Assembly (NCBI GenBank): GCA_903863885.1
Contig: CAIPEB010000740.1
Location: 1 to 52,151, forward strand
Reading direction: 5' to 3'
Source of the DNA: an uncultured Planctomycetaceae bacterium
GTDB taxonomy: Bacteria; Planctomycetota; Planctomycetia; Pirellulales; Pirellulaceae
Length of the DNA: 52,151 nucleotides
Part shown: positions 34,097 to 42,554 of the stretch, in pieces
Numbering within the stretch: the stretch's first letter is position 1
How the letters are laid out: the number at the start of each line of letters is the position of its first letter
Translations under genes and position numbers: made by a program
The notes under the pieces: generated by a model
Database searches by the model: none
What the model saw: the letters and a program-made list of their open reading frames with translations, nothing else
Told to the model about the DNA's origin: nothing

Positions 34097-35803
34097 TCAG
34101 AGGGACTTGCGCCCCTGCTCCAACCAGATCCGCGTTGCTCCCTGGATGCGCTGCATCGTCTGTCCCCATTGAGCGACAGGCGACTGCCGATCCAGTGCCG
34201 CTGCTTTGGCGAGCGCATCCGTGGCTTCAGCCTCGAGGCCGGCCTGATGCAGTGCCGCCGCATGGTAGTAGGCGTACTTGGCGTTGGTCGGAACACTGTT
34301 TAAAGCAGAGCGGAACGACTCGGCTGCCTCCTGGAATCGGCCGTTGCGGTACTGCTCGACGCCGGCCGCAAACAGTCCGGCTTGCGGGCCTTCGGGAGCA
34401 GTCGCGAGGTTGGCCGTCTGGTACAGCTGCTGCGGGGCGTCGGTCGCTGCCTCTTTTTCAGCCTTTTCCGCCGTCTTGGGCTCCGGAGGCGCGGGGCCTT
34501 CGTCCGCCTTGTCGCTGTCTACATCCGCCTTGCCCTTGCACTTTCCCTCGCCACACTTCGGGTCGCAGGCGATCGGAACGCAGACCCGAACGGGAACCTG
34601 GTAGCACTCGGTGCGGGGCACGCACTTGTTGACGGTGAACGTGACCGTCCTGGGCACCTGCCGCGGCACGCAGACTTCGCGCGTCACGGGAATGTCGTGC
34701 GTGACGGTATAGGGAACCGTGCGGGTGCCGGTCTCGGTGACCATGTGTGAGACGGTGCGGCACACCGTACGGAACTGCTGTTCCGACACCATGCGCACCA
34801 CGGGATACTGAACCGTTCGCGTCTCGTTGACGGGAACCATGCGGCACACGGTGCACTGGACTTCACGCGTGCGAGTTTCCGGCACCTGCCGGCATCGCGT
34901 GTAGGGCACTTCCCTGGTTTGGGTGTCGTACACCGTGCGATGGCAAGTCACTTCCTTCTGTTCCACGCAGGGAACCCACACCCGCCGGCAGACCGTGACC
35001 GTGCGCTGGCACGGCGGGTCGCACTTGGCGTCCCCTTTCTGTGCCACTTCGCTTTTCTGGTCAGCGCCCTTTCCCTGGCCGCAATTGCAGGCACCTTCCG
35101 CGTGCCCGAGTCCGCAGACGCCCGCTCCCGGCTCGCAGGCGCCGCTGCGCAGTCTGCCGAGGATGCCGCAGACGGGAGTGAGGCAGCACTCGGGAGCCGG
35201 GCACTCATACGTGCGCGTTTCCCAGTGTCCCGACATGACCGGCACGGTCTTCGTGTAGCATTCCAGTCGCGGCACGCAATACGATACGGTGCGGGTCCCG
35301 GTTTCGGTTACCGTCTGGTAAACCGTGTACGGAATGCTCCGCGTGCGTGTCTCGTAGGACGGTACGTACCGCACGTAATTCACGTCGCGAGTCTGCATTT
35401 CGCAGACCGGTCGGCAGATTGTGTACGGGACCTGGCTGGTCTCGGTCTCGTAGACGGGCCGCTCGTACGTGAACTGTTCCTGGCGGTAGCACGTTTGGCT
35501 GACGTGCCTCACATCCTGAACGGTCTGCCGGTCGTAGACCGTGTCGTAGACCGTCTTCTCGCAACACTCAGTTACCCGGTCGTAGACCGTTCTCGTCCTG
35601 GTCTCCATGACGGTGTAGCACTGGCAATCCACCGGATTGTGCGAGCAGCACAAGCCGTTGCAGATTCCCTTGCCGATACACCCGAAGCGGCCCAGGTGAC
35701 GCGATGCTGCTCCCTCGATGCCGCCATAACCGGCTAGGGCGTGCGGCACGAGAGTGACCGCAACCGCAGTTACGGCCACCATCCATGTTATTGCGCGACG
35801 CAT
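34097..35803 (-). CDS. Secreted YTV-repeat protein with C-terminal TPR-like region
   Basis: I start at 35803 (MRRAITWMVAV) because GGAG precedes it and a signal peptide follows; an upstream in-frame start would add 19 residues. The 568-residue product has many copies of a Thr/Arg/Val/Tyr motif such as YTVMETRTRTVYDRV, YTVYQTVTETGTRTV and VPYTRCRQVPETRTREVQ. This is the YTV family described from planctomycetes. The repeats form two blocks (about 55-200 and 270-420) separated by a Cys/Gly/Lys-rich linker, and cysteines recur throughout. The last 100 residues are TPR-like (FAAGVEQYRNGRFQEAAESF). A role as a cell-surface structural protein is inferred. Highly repetitive DNA makes sequencing errors possible. 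Confidence 0.88.
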   Translation of the reverse strand: MRRAITWMVAVTAVAVTLVPHALAGYGGIEGAASRHLGRFGCIGKGICNGLCCSHNPVDCQCYTVMETRTRTVYDRVTECCEKTVYDTVYDRQTVQDVRHVSQTCYRQEQFTYERPVYETETSQVPYTICRPVCEMQTRDVNYVRYVPSYETRTRSIPYTVYQTVTETGTRTVSYCVPRLECYTKTVPVMSGHWETRTYECPAPECCLTPVCGILGRLRSGACEPGAGVCGLGHAEGACNCGQGKGADQKSEVAQKGDAKCDPPCQRTVTVCRRVWVPCVEQKEVTCHRTVYDTQTREVPYTRCRQVPETRTREVQCTVCRMVPVNETRTVQYPVVRMVSEQQFRTVCRTVSHMVTETGTRTVPYTVTHDIPVTREVCVPRQVPRTVTFTVNKCVPRTECYQVPVRVCVPIACDPKCGEGKCKGKADVDSDKADEGPAPPEPKTAEKAEKEAATDAPQQLYQTANLATAPEGPQAGLFAAGVEQYRNGRFQEAAESFRSALNSVPTNAKYAYYHAAALHQAGLEAEATDALAKAAALDRQSPVAQWGQTMQRIQGATRIWLEQGRKSL

Positions 35804-36274
35804 TTTTCTGTCTCCATCGAAAACCTTGCGACAAATGTCCTCACCTACTCTCGTTCTCACCTACTCTGGCTACACCGACTGCAGGCATATATCGGGATTG
35901 CGCATGTTGCGGATTCAGCGAGGAGTTCGCCGACTGGGCAGTTGCGGAAAACATGCGTTGTCAGTGCCGTCTTTGCGCGGTCTGACGGTCTGGAAAGCTG
36001 TGCGGGACATTCGGGACGCGCCGAATCGATGGGGAACGGCCCACTTGATCGGGTGAACGAACCCTTGATGAAAGTGGCGCGGGTGCCGAACTTGTCTGGC
36101 GTGTCACCTGCTGACGTTGATGCAAGACGTTCAGCGCATGCCGTTTCTAACAAGGGCAAGAGCGCTCTGGAGCGGAGGTATCGAAAATCACCAATTCCCG
36201 CGCTAGCACCGCGGCGAATTGTGCCGACCAAACAAAGGTGCTTTCGCCTTAGAAGTGTACTTGGAGCTTTTCAT
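35804..36274. other. Divergent promoter region between YTV and transglutaminase-like genes
   Basis: The 471 bases contain no supported gene. Near the YTV start is an exact 12-base direct repeat, CTCACCTACTCT, at 35840-35851 and 35856-35867 with a four-base spacer, a possible regulator site. No clear -35/-10 pair was found for either gene. Confidence 0.5.
35840..35867. promoter_or_regulatory. 12-bp direct repeat upstream of the YTV gene
   Basis: Two identical CTCACCTACTCT units start 16 bases apart and end 36 bases before the YTV start codon (35803). On the minus strand they read AGAGTAGGTGAG twice. Repeats of this size and spacing are often activator binding sites. This is inferred, not shown. 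Confidence 0.4.
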
Positions 36275-37702
36275 ATGGGAACGTCGGTGCTGCTCGCGGC
36301 CATTGTGGCATGGGGGACAGCTGGGGCAACCATACCTCAGCGCGCCGTTGCCAAGCAAAATGAAATGTTCGAGCGATATTGGGGCACCACTTTCGAGTGG
36401 AAATTCGACGCACTGCCCGAGAGCGGTACTGTTCCCAAGTACCGCTTGCCTTATTCCGGCTATATCTATCCGGACAAGGCGGGTGGAACGAGTTCAGCCC
36501 TGCGCAAGTATGATCTGGCCTTCAATGGTGGGAGAATGCGTGCCACAGGGTACGAGGAATACGACACCACGGCCTTCAAGAAACCGACAGAGCAGCGTGC
36601 CGGCCTGCTCGGCCTGCGGATGAAAACCGTGATGGAAACGCCCAACTGGCACGGCCACTGCAACGGCTGGACGGCGGCGACCATCCGGCACGCCGAGCCC
36701 GTGAACAGCGTGCGGATGAACGGCGTCACCTTTTCTCCTGCCGATATCAAGGCGTTGTTGGCGGAGATCTACATTTATAACGACATTGAGCACCTGGCGG
36801 GCCTTGATTGGCCGATGAACGCCGCTCTGCTGCACGTGGTCCTTTCAAACTGGATCGGTCGCGGAGCACATCCGGTGGGGATGGAAGGCATGCCGGGTCC
36901 CGAGAAGTGGAACTACCCGATCTACTCGTACTCGACCGACTCGGCGAAGCGATCCAGCCGCCAGGTCGAAGTCAAAATGAACATCGCCTACGCGAAGGAC
37001 TCGAACGGCGAATATCAGGAAAGCCCGCACATTCGTCGCGTTCGCTATTTCCACTACATGCTGGACCTCAATGACCGCGGCGAGATCACCGGCGGCAGCT
37101 TCTTCAACGACAGCGGCGCGCTCGACATGCTCTGGGTGCCGCTGCAGCCGAAGCAGGGCGGCGCGAAGGGCAACGAACCGGGCAACCCCTACGTGGACGT
37201 CAAGAAGGTCCTGGCCGTGTGGCGTGCGTCCGTTCCCGAAGAGACCCGCAAGCAGTGGCTCGTGTTCGACCCGGCCCCCGAGGACCGCGCGATTGCCGCA
37301 GCCGACGTTACCACGCTTGTCCCGCTGCAGGTAGTCGGCGCAGGAAGAACGATCCTCCCCGCTCCGGCAACTGCACCCAACCCTCCGTCCACCCTGACAG
37401 GCCCGTCAGTGCCGGTGCGCAGCCTTCAGACGCCCGAAGCAGCACCTGCCTCCGAAGCGGCGCCGACCGGCACGAACGCCAATGGGTCCGAGAGTGAATC
37501 GACGCCGCCTGCTTCGAATGAGGCGAACACCGGTACGACCCCTGGCGCGAGCGGCGCTGCTGCGGAGTCCGGCGCGACAGACTCGAGTGCGACGAATTCC
37601 GGTGCTGAGACGGGTCCGCCCGCGGAAAACGGCGAGATCAGTCATCTGCCTCCGGCCACGGAAGGAAGCGAGTCCGGCCCGGCGCTGGAATGGCATCCTT
37701 GA
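36275..37702 (+). CDS. Secreted transglutaminase-elicitor-like protein
   Basis: I start at 36275, where GGAG lies eight bases before the ATG; the open frame upstream is not protein-like. The 475-residue product begins with a hydrophobic leader (SVLLAAIVAWGTAGA). The body has the segment NWHGHCNGWTAATI, a Cys in a Trp/Gly/His context like the catalytic cysteine of transglutaminase-elicitor (Phytophthora M81/GP42) proteins, then WNYPIYSYSTDSAKRSS. The C-terminal 120 residues are low-complexity Pro/Ala/Thr/Glu/Ser (EAAPASEAAPTGT). If real, the enzyme would cross-link proteins outside the cell. The family assignment is by motif only and is moderate. Confidence 0.6.
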   Translation: MGTSVLLAAIVAWGTAGATIPQRAVAKQNEMFERYWGTTFEWKFDALPESGTVPKYRLPYSGYIYPDKAGGTSSALRKYDLAFNGGRMRATGYEEYDTTAFKKPTEQRAGLLGLRMKTVMETPNWHGHCNGWTAATIRHAEPVNSVRMNGVTFSPADIKALLAEIYIYNDIEHLAGLDWPMNAALLHVVLSNWIGRGAHPVGMEGMPGPEKWNYPIYSYSTDSAKRSSRQVEVKMNIAYAKDSNGEYQESPHIRRVRYFHYMLDLNDRGEITGGSFFNDSGALDMLWVPLQPKQGGAKGNEPGNPYVDVKKVLAVWRASVPEETRKQWLVFDPAPEDRAIAAADVTTLVPLQVVGAGRTILPAPATAPNPPSTLTGPSVPVRSLQTPEAAPASEAAPTGTNANGSESESTPPASNEANTGTTPGASGAAAESGATDSSATNSGAETGPPAENGEISHLPPATEGSESGPALEWHP

Positions 37703-37737
37703 GGCGTCTTCCGAACTACTGACCGAAGATACCGCTC

Positions 37738-37790
37738 GGCGTCTCGGCGCCAGGGGAAGTTCATGGCCTTCCCCGGATTGCCGAGACGCC
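37738..37790 (+). terminator. Long hairpin terminator after the transglutaminase-like gene
   Basis: GGCGTCTCGGC and GCCGAGACGCC pair over 11 bases, enclosing a second stem GGGGAAG/CTTCCCC. On the plus strand it is followed by GAGTTCATTTTCTTG. It lies between the convergent transglutaminase-like and phosphopantetheinyl transferase genes. Confidence 0.65.
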
Positions 37791-37842
37791 GAGTTCATTT
37801 TCTTGTCCGATTTGGATCGGCCGCTTCAATTGCCCCGACGCG

Positions 37843-38598
37843 TCATCCAACCCTGCACTTCAGGAACTGCAGTTGATGAATCGAGGAGTGAGTCGCCAGC
37901 GTGGCCTGGTAGTCCTCGTGCGGCAGAAAGCCTCGAAGCTCCCAGTTGCGGACGTCTCCGAGATCGCGATCGAGCCGATCCAGGTGCGGACCGTTCTCGC
38001 GGATTCCGATCGAGGCCCTTTTCAGCCCGGTCGAAATGCCGATGCCGCACGCCTTCAGAATGGCCTCTTTTCCCGTCCAGATCCAGAAGAAGGCGTGCAG
38101 CTGCTTCTCCTCGGGCATCGAGAGGATTTCCTGCTGCTCCGCGTCGGTGAAGAACCGTTTGCCGAGTTGCCGGAACTCGGAAATCGGCCGCAGGTACTCG
38201 ACGTCAATCCCGATTTCATGCTCGCGGCAAACGGCCATCAGCGCCATTTCGTGGGTCTGGCTGGTGTTAAAGAGGATTCTTGCAGCCGGGCTGGCTCCGT
38301 CGAGGTACGGTTTTCCGAAGTTATTGAAGCGAAACGCCAGCGGCATTCCGAGCGGCCTCAGATACTGTTCGAGAACGACTCTCAGCAGCGATCGGCGCGT
38401 GATGTAGCGTCGCGTCAGTTCGGGACGCACGAACCGGTATGCCTGAGCCTGTTCCTCGGCCGAGAGACGCTGCACGTGGTCTCGCAACTGGGATTCCGAA
38501 GCTTCCATCGGGAGTTGCCAGACGTGGGCTGTTCCCGGCTCCAGCGGCGGGGCGGACTCGGCCTCCGACCATTCGATATGGGGAACGCGGATTTTCAT
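37843..38598 (-). CDS. Sfp-type 4'-phosphopantetheinyl transferase
   Basis: The 251-residue protein has the family signatures: FNTSQTHEMAL, IGIDVE (129-134) with the metal-binding acidic residues, and WIWTGKEAILKACG (172-185) with the catalytic WxxKEA. Sfp-type enzymes transfer the phosphopantetheine arm of CoA to a serine of carrier domains in NRPS and PKS proteins. Three PCP domains are encoded a few kilobases away on the same strand, so it is probably the activator for those. The gene is single, leftward and convergent with the preceding one. Confidence 0.9.
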   Translation of the reverse strand: MKIRVPHIEWSEAESAPPLEPGTAHVWQLPMEASESQLRDHVQRLSAEEQAQAYRFVRPELTRRYITRRSLLRVVLEQYLRPLGMPLAFRFNNFGKPYLDGASPAARILFNTSQTHEMALMAVCREHEIGIDVEYLRPISEFRQLGKRFFTDAEQQEILSMPEEKQLHAFFWIWTGKEAILKACGIGISTGLKRASIGIRENGPHLDRLDRDLGDVRNWELRGFLPHEDYQATLATHSSIHQLQFLKCRVG

Positions 38599-38737
38599 AA
38601 GCCAGAGTGTGACGAATCGGTCCGCCGCGGGAAAGACGCCGTGGCTGTGAGCGGAAACGTCGAGTGGTCTTGAAGCCCGGCATCCGCACTGTTAGTTTCG
38701 GCATCACCAACACTTCGATGACTGGGACTCGACCCGA

Positions 38738-39865
38738 ATGCGGTTTTCCTCGCTGATTCTGTTGAACTTGTTGCGGCGTCCTCTCCGGTCGGCGCTGGCG
38801 GTCACGGGGGTCGCAGTAGGCGTTGCGGCGGTCGTGGCACTGGTGGGCGTGGCCCGCGACTTCGAGGATTCGCTGCGGGGCGTCTACGAATCGCGAGGCG
38901 TTGACTTGATGGTGATCCGAGCCGGGAGCATGCAGCGGTTCAGCAGTGTGCTGGACCAATCGTTCGGCGAGGACATCCGGCGGCTGCCGAATGTGCGCGA
39001 AGTGTTCCCGACGCTGATGGAGGTCGTGTCGTTCGAGGGAGACAACGTCGTCGGAGTTGTCGTGCAGGGGTTGCCCCGAGATCGCGGGCCGCTGCGCGAA
39101 TACCGGATGGAGTCGGGCCGGCGGATCGAGCGCGACGATCGGCGCGCGATCATGCTCGGCAAGGTGCTGGCGCGGAATCTCGACAAGAAAGTCGGCGATT
39201 CGATCGAGGTCACGCCCGGCGAGCCATTTCAAGTCGTCGGCATCTACGACACCTTCAACGTGTTCGAGAACGGCTCGATCGTGATGGGGCTGGACGAACT
39301 GCAGCCGCTGATCGGGCGCCAGGGTGAAGTGACTTATTTCACCGTGACCAGTGATCGCAAGGACAAGCAGTCATTGGAATCCCTGCGGAAGTCGATCGAA
39401 GGTCTCAAGCCGGGAATCGCCGCACTGGCCACTCGCGAGTACATCGACACGTCGGTCGAGATCCGCATGGCGCGCGCTTCGGCGTGGTTGACTTCGACGC
39501 TTGCCCTGCTTGTCGGAGCAGTGGGCATGATCAATACGATGTTGACCGCGGTGTTTGAACGCACTGCCGAGATCGCATTGCTGCGGGCCGTCGGCTGGCG
39601 AAAGCACCGGGTGTTGACGATGATCCTGCTCGAGTCCGTTGTGCTGTGCCTGGCGGGCGCCATCGCGGGGACGGTTCTCTCGATCCTGCTCACGCAGTTG
39701 CTTGCCCAAATGCCGGCGGCTGAGCGGATGGTTTCTGGACGCGTCGCTCCGGATGTGATTCTACAGGGATTTCTGGTTGCGTTGCTCGTCGGTGTGATTG
39801 GCGGGTTGTATCCGGCATTGCGTGCTGCACGCCTCGATCCGACCGCGGGTCTAAGGAAAGAATGA
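38738..39865 (+). CDS. FtsX/MacB-type ABC transporter permease
   Basis: The 375-residue product has the family plan: one N-terminal membrane helix (ALAVTGVAVGVAAVVALVGV), a large extracytoplasmic domain, and three C-terminal helices (TSTLALLVGAVGMINTML, LLESVVLCLAGAIAGTVL, GFLVALLVGVIGGLYPAL). Proteins of this kind work with a MacB-like ATPase to move substrates such as lipoproteins or peptides, or to drive envelope processes. No ATPase is seen next to it. It sits between the PPTase and the oxidoreductase, and a role in exporting the NRPS product is possible but not shown. Confidence 0.85.
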   Translation: MRFSSLILLNLLRRPLRSALAVTGVAVGVAAVVALVGVARDFEDSLRGVYESRGVDLMVIRAGSMQRFSSVLDQSFGEDIRRLPNVREVFPTLMEVVSFEGDNVVGVVVQGLPRDRGPLREYRMESGRRIERDDRRAIMLGKVLARNLDKKVGDSIEVTPGEPFQVVGIYDTFNVFENGSIVMGLDELQPLIGRQGEVTYFTVTSDRKDKQSLESLRKSIEGLKPGIAALATREYIDTSVEIRMARASAWLTSTLALLVGAVGMINTMLTAVFERTAEIALLRAVGWRKHRVLTMILLESVVLCLAGAIAGTVLSILLTQLLAQMPAAERMVSGRVAPDVILQGFLVALLVGVIGGLYPALRAARLDPTAGLRKE

Positions 39866-39920
39866 CTCTCGGCGGTCCTCCGGCGCAGCCGCGATTGCGA
39901 TTTAACCGAAAGGGTATCTC

Positions 39921-41288
39921 ATGGCGGACTTCGTGAATCGGCGAGATTGGATGCGGATCATCGGCGCATCGGGCGTTGCGGCCGGACTGGGACCCGGCCT
40001 GACTGAGGGTGCGGAGCAGGCTCCGGTGGGCGAGTCGGGCGGATTTCAAAGCCGCATCCTGAACGCGAACGAAATTCAGGATGCAAGGACCTGTCCGACG
40101 CTGGTCGGCGGAAAAGTGATCCAGCCGCAGCGCGAGCTATCCGTGCTCCGCCAGACTGACGTGTTGGTCGTGGGCGGGGGGCCTGCGGGAGTCACGGCCG
40201 CCATTGCCGCCAGGCGGACCGGAGCCGACGTGACCCTGGTCGAGCGCTACGGGCATTTCGGCGGTCTCTGGACCGGCGGCCTCGTCCTGCTGGTTCTCGG
40301 ACATATCGTCGAGGGAGGCAGGCAGGTGTGCCAGGGGATCGGCGAGGAAATGATGAAACGCCTCGACAAGATGGAGGGCGCGATCGTCAATCGGCGCCCC
40401 GGCACCAATCCCACCGTTGATGCCGAAGCCGTGAAGTACCTGATGATCGAAATGATCGAGGAAGCCGGGGTCAAGGTTTTTCTGCACTGCTGGGGCGTCG
40501 ATGCGATTGTCGACGGCAACCGGGTGATCGGCGCGGTCTTTGAAAGCAAGTCGGGCCGCCAGGCCATCCTGGCAAAAACCGTCGTGGACGCGACCGGAGA
40601 CGGCGACGTGTTCGCGGCCGCGGGTGCGCAGTACGAACGACGGTCGCACAATATCGGGCTTGTCTCGCGCATCGGCAACCTTGACCGCGTGGACACGGCA
40701 AAGGCCGCGCAGTCGCCCAAACCCAAGCGTCTCGGCGCCGTGACGCCGGTTCCCGGAGTGAACTGGGTGAACATGACCGGACCGGAAGACGACGGGCTGA
40801 ATGTCGAAGTCCTCACTCGGATGGAACTGGATCACCGCAAGTTCATCTGGAAGAACACGCAGAAACTGCGGGGCACGCCGGGTTACGAAAAGACCTACCT
40901 GATGGAAACGGCTCCGCAGCTTGGCGTGCGCATCACGCGGGTGCTGACCGGCTTGAAGACCGTACTGCTCTCCGATCTCAAAGCCGGAAACCGGATGAGC
41001 GACGTTGTGGCCGTGGGCGGTTCGACCAACGGCACGCACGGAGAGTGGCACGTACCGTACGGCGCATTGGTTCCGGTCAAGCTCGACGGCTTGCTGGCCG
41101 CCGGCCGTTGCATCAGCGCCGAGATGCGCATGGCCGATCTGGTCCGTTTGATTCCCAACTGTTTCGTGACCGGGCACGCTGCGGGGGTCGCTGCGGCCGT
41201 GGCTGTGAAGGATGGCTGTCCGCCTCGCGCGGTTGAAGTTCCGAAGGTCCAGAAGATCCTTCGCGATCAAGGGGCGTATCTCGGTTGA
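39921..41288 (+). CDS. Secreted FAD-dependent oxidoreductase
   Basis: The 455-residue product has a Tat-like leader (NRRDWMRIIGASGVAAGLG) and then a classic FAD-binding fold: VLVVGGGPAGVTAAIAARR with a following acidic residue (TLVER), ATGDGDVFAAAG, and a C-terminal GRCISAEMRMADLVR segment. It belongs to the broad FAD-dependent oxidoreductase family. AAGGG precedes the ATG. Its stop overlaps a TTG start of the polyferredoxin gene, so the two are likely a unit. Flavin redox reactions outside the cytoplasm coupled to the membrane ferredoxin protein is the natural model. Substrate unknown. Confidence 0.85.
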   Translation: MADFVNRRDWMRIIGASGVAAGLGPGLTEGAEQAPVGESGGFQSRILNANEIQDARTCPTLVGGKVIQPQRELSVLRQTDVLVVGGGPAGVTAAIAARRTGADVTLVERYGHFGGLWTGGLVLLVLGHIVEGGRQVCQGIGEEMMKRLDKMEGAIVNRRPGTNPTVDAEAVKYLMIEMIEEAGVKVFLHCWGVDAIVDGNRVIGAVFESKSGRQAILAKTVVDATGDGDVFAAAGAQYERRSHNIGLVSRIGNLDRVDTAKAAQSPKPKRLGAVTPVPGVNWVNMTGPEDDGLNVEVLTRMELDHRKFIWKNTQKLRGTPGYEKTYLMETAPQLGVRITRVLTGLKTVLLSDLKAGNRMSDVVAVGGSTNGTHGEWHVPYGALVPVKLDGLLAAGRCISAEMRMADLVRLIPNCFVTGHAAGVAAAVAVKDGCPPRAVEVPKVQKILRDQGAYLG

Positions 41289-42538
41289 AAGACGCGGATG
41301 TTGTTGATCGAGATTCCCGGCAGACGGCGACATCGTACCAGGAGGTCGTGCGATGGTCCGTGCGCGCGGTCCTGCTGTCGGCCGCAGTCGCCGCAATGTC
41401 GACGGCAGCAATCTCGGCAGAGGTCTCGCAGTTTCTGGTGAGTTCAAGTCCGCTGGTCTGCCTATCGGCGCTTCTTTCGCGGCGTGCAGTCGGGCCGGCC
41501 ATCTGCCTCGGTCTTGCCGTTGCGCTGGTCGCGGTGTTCCGGCGCCGCTGGTTCTGCCGCTGGGTCTGCCCGCCCGGCACGTGCATGGATGCAGCCAGCC
41601 TGCTCGGTCGGCGCTGCGGCCGATCGCGCCCGCGGCTTCCATCGATTGGAAATGCCGTTGCTCTGCTGACGCTGGCCGGCGCGGCGGCCGGATATCCGCT
41701 GATGATCTGGCTCGATCCCTTAGCGCTGTTCAGCGACCTTTTTACGGCACCGTGGACCGCGAGCTGGATCGTCGGCGCTTGTTGCGTACTGGCTGTGCCG
41801 CTGCTTGTGCTCGCGAGTTTCGTGTGGCCGGGCATCTGGTGCATGCGGTTCTGCCCGCTCGGCGCTACTCAGGATCTGCTGATCCAGTCAGCCCGCGACA
41901 TTCAGGCACTCGTGTCGGGCGGCAAACGGACGTCGCGATCTCAGGCCGCGCGGCGCGGACGTAGAATGGCGATCCTCGGAATGGCAGGAGCGGCCTGGGC
42001 ATGGTGCGTCCGGCGGCGCAGCGTGCCTGCCCGGCAACGCCTTCGTCCGCCCGGTTCCGCGACGGAGAATCAGTTCGCCGGGCTGTGCCTCCGCTGCGGG
42101 AACTGCATCCGATCATGTCCTGCCGAGATCATTGTCCCGGATCTCGGGCGCGGCGGGCCGAGGTCATTCCTGAGCCCGGAACTTCTGTTTCGCCGCGACT
42201 ACTGCCGTGAAGATTGTGTGCGGTGCACCGAGGTCTGCCCAAGCGGAGCGATCGAACGAGTTGCGTCCGCCGCAAAGGCACACGCTCCGATCGGCGTTGC
42301 ACGGGTCGACATGGATATCTGTCTGCTCAGCGACGAGCGCGAATGCAGCGCGTGCCGCAATCGGTGTCCGTTCGATGCAATCCGCATCCCGTTTTCCAGG
42401 GAGACCTATTCACTTACCGTGGAGGTTGTCGACGATCGATGCCCCGGATGCGGCGCCTGCGAAGTCGCCTGTCCCACGCAGCCCGCCAAGGCGATCGTTG
42501 TGATGCCCCGTGCCGGCCATTCCGCGCCGCCTGCGTGA
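41285..42538 (+). CDS. Membrane polyferredoxin, NapH/NapG-like
   Basis: The 417-residue product joins a membrane part and 4Fe-4S clusters. Membrane helices are in residues about 24-240. Cysteine motifs include CRWVCPPGTCMD and CMRFCPLGATQDLL, as in NapH-like proteins, and a ferredoxin-like C-terminus (CLRCGNCIRSCP, CVRCTEVCPSGA, CSACRNRCPFDA, CPGCGACEVACP). It probably passes electrons between the quinone pool and an extracytoplasmic partner. I start at a TTG overlapping the FAD oxidoreductase stop. GTG at 41348 (too close to its AGGAGG) or 41360 are other options. Confidence 0.85.
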   Translation: MKDADVVDRDSRQTATSYQEVVRWSVRAVLLSAAVAAMSTAAISAEVSQFLVSSSPLVCLSALLSRRAVGPAICLGLAVALVAVFRRRWFCRWVCPPGTCMDAASLLGRRCGRSRPRLPSIGNAVALLTLAGAAAGYPLMIWLDPLALFSDLFTAPWTASWIVGACCVLAVPLLVLASFVWPGIWCMRFCPLGATQDLLIQSARDIQALVSGGKRTSRSQAARRGRRMAILGMAGAAWAWCVRRRSVPARQRLRPPGSATENQFAGLCLRCGNCIRSCPAEIIVPDLGRGGPRSFLSPELLFRRDYCREDCVRCTEVCPSGAIERVASAAKAHAPIGVARVDMDICLLSDERECSACRNRCPFDAIRIPFSRETYSLTVEVVDDRCPGCGACEVACPTQPAKAIVVMPRAGHSAPPA

Positions 42539-42554
42539 CAATGCCGCGGACTCG

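Noticed and set aside
40137-41642. 501-residue antisense frame under the FAD oxidoreductase
   Set aside because: Composition is Arg/His/Gly-rich without motifs; the opposite strand has an intact FAD-binding fold.
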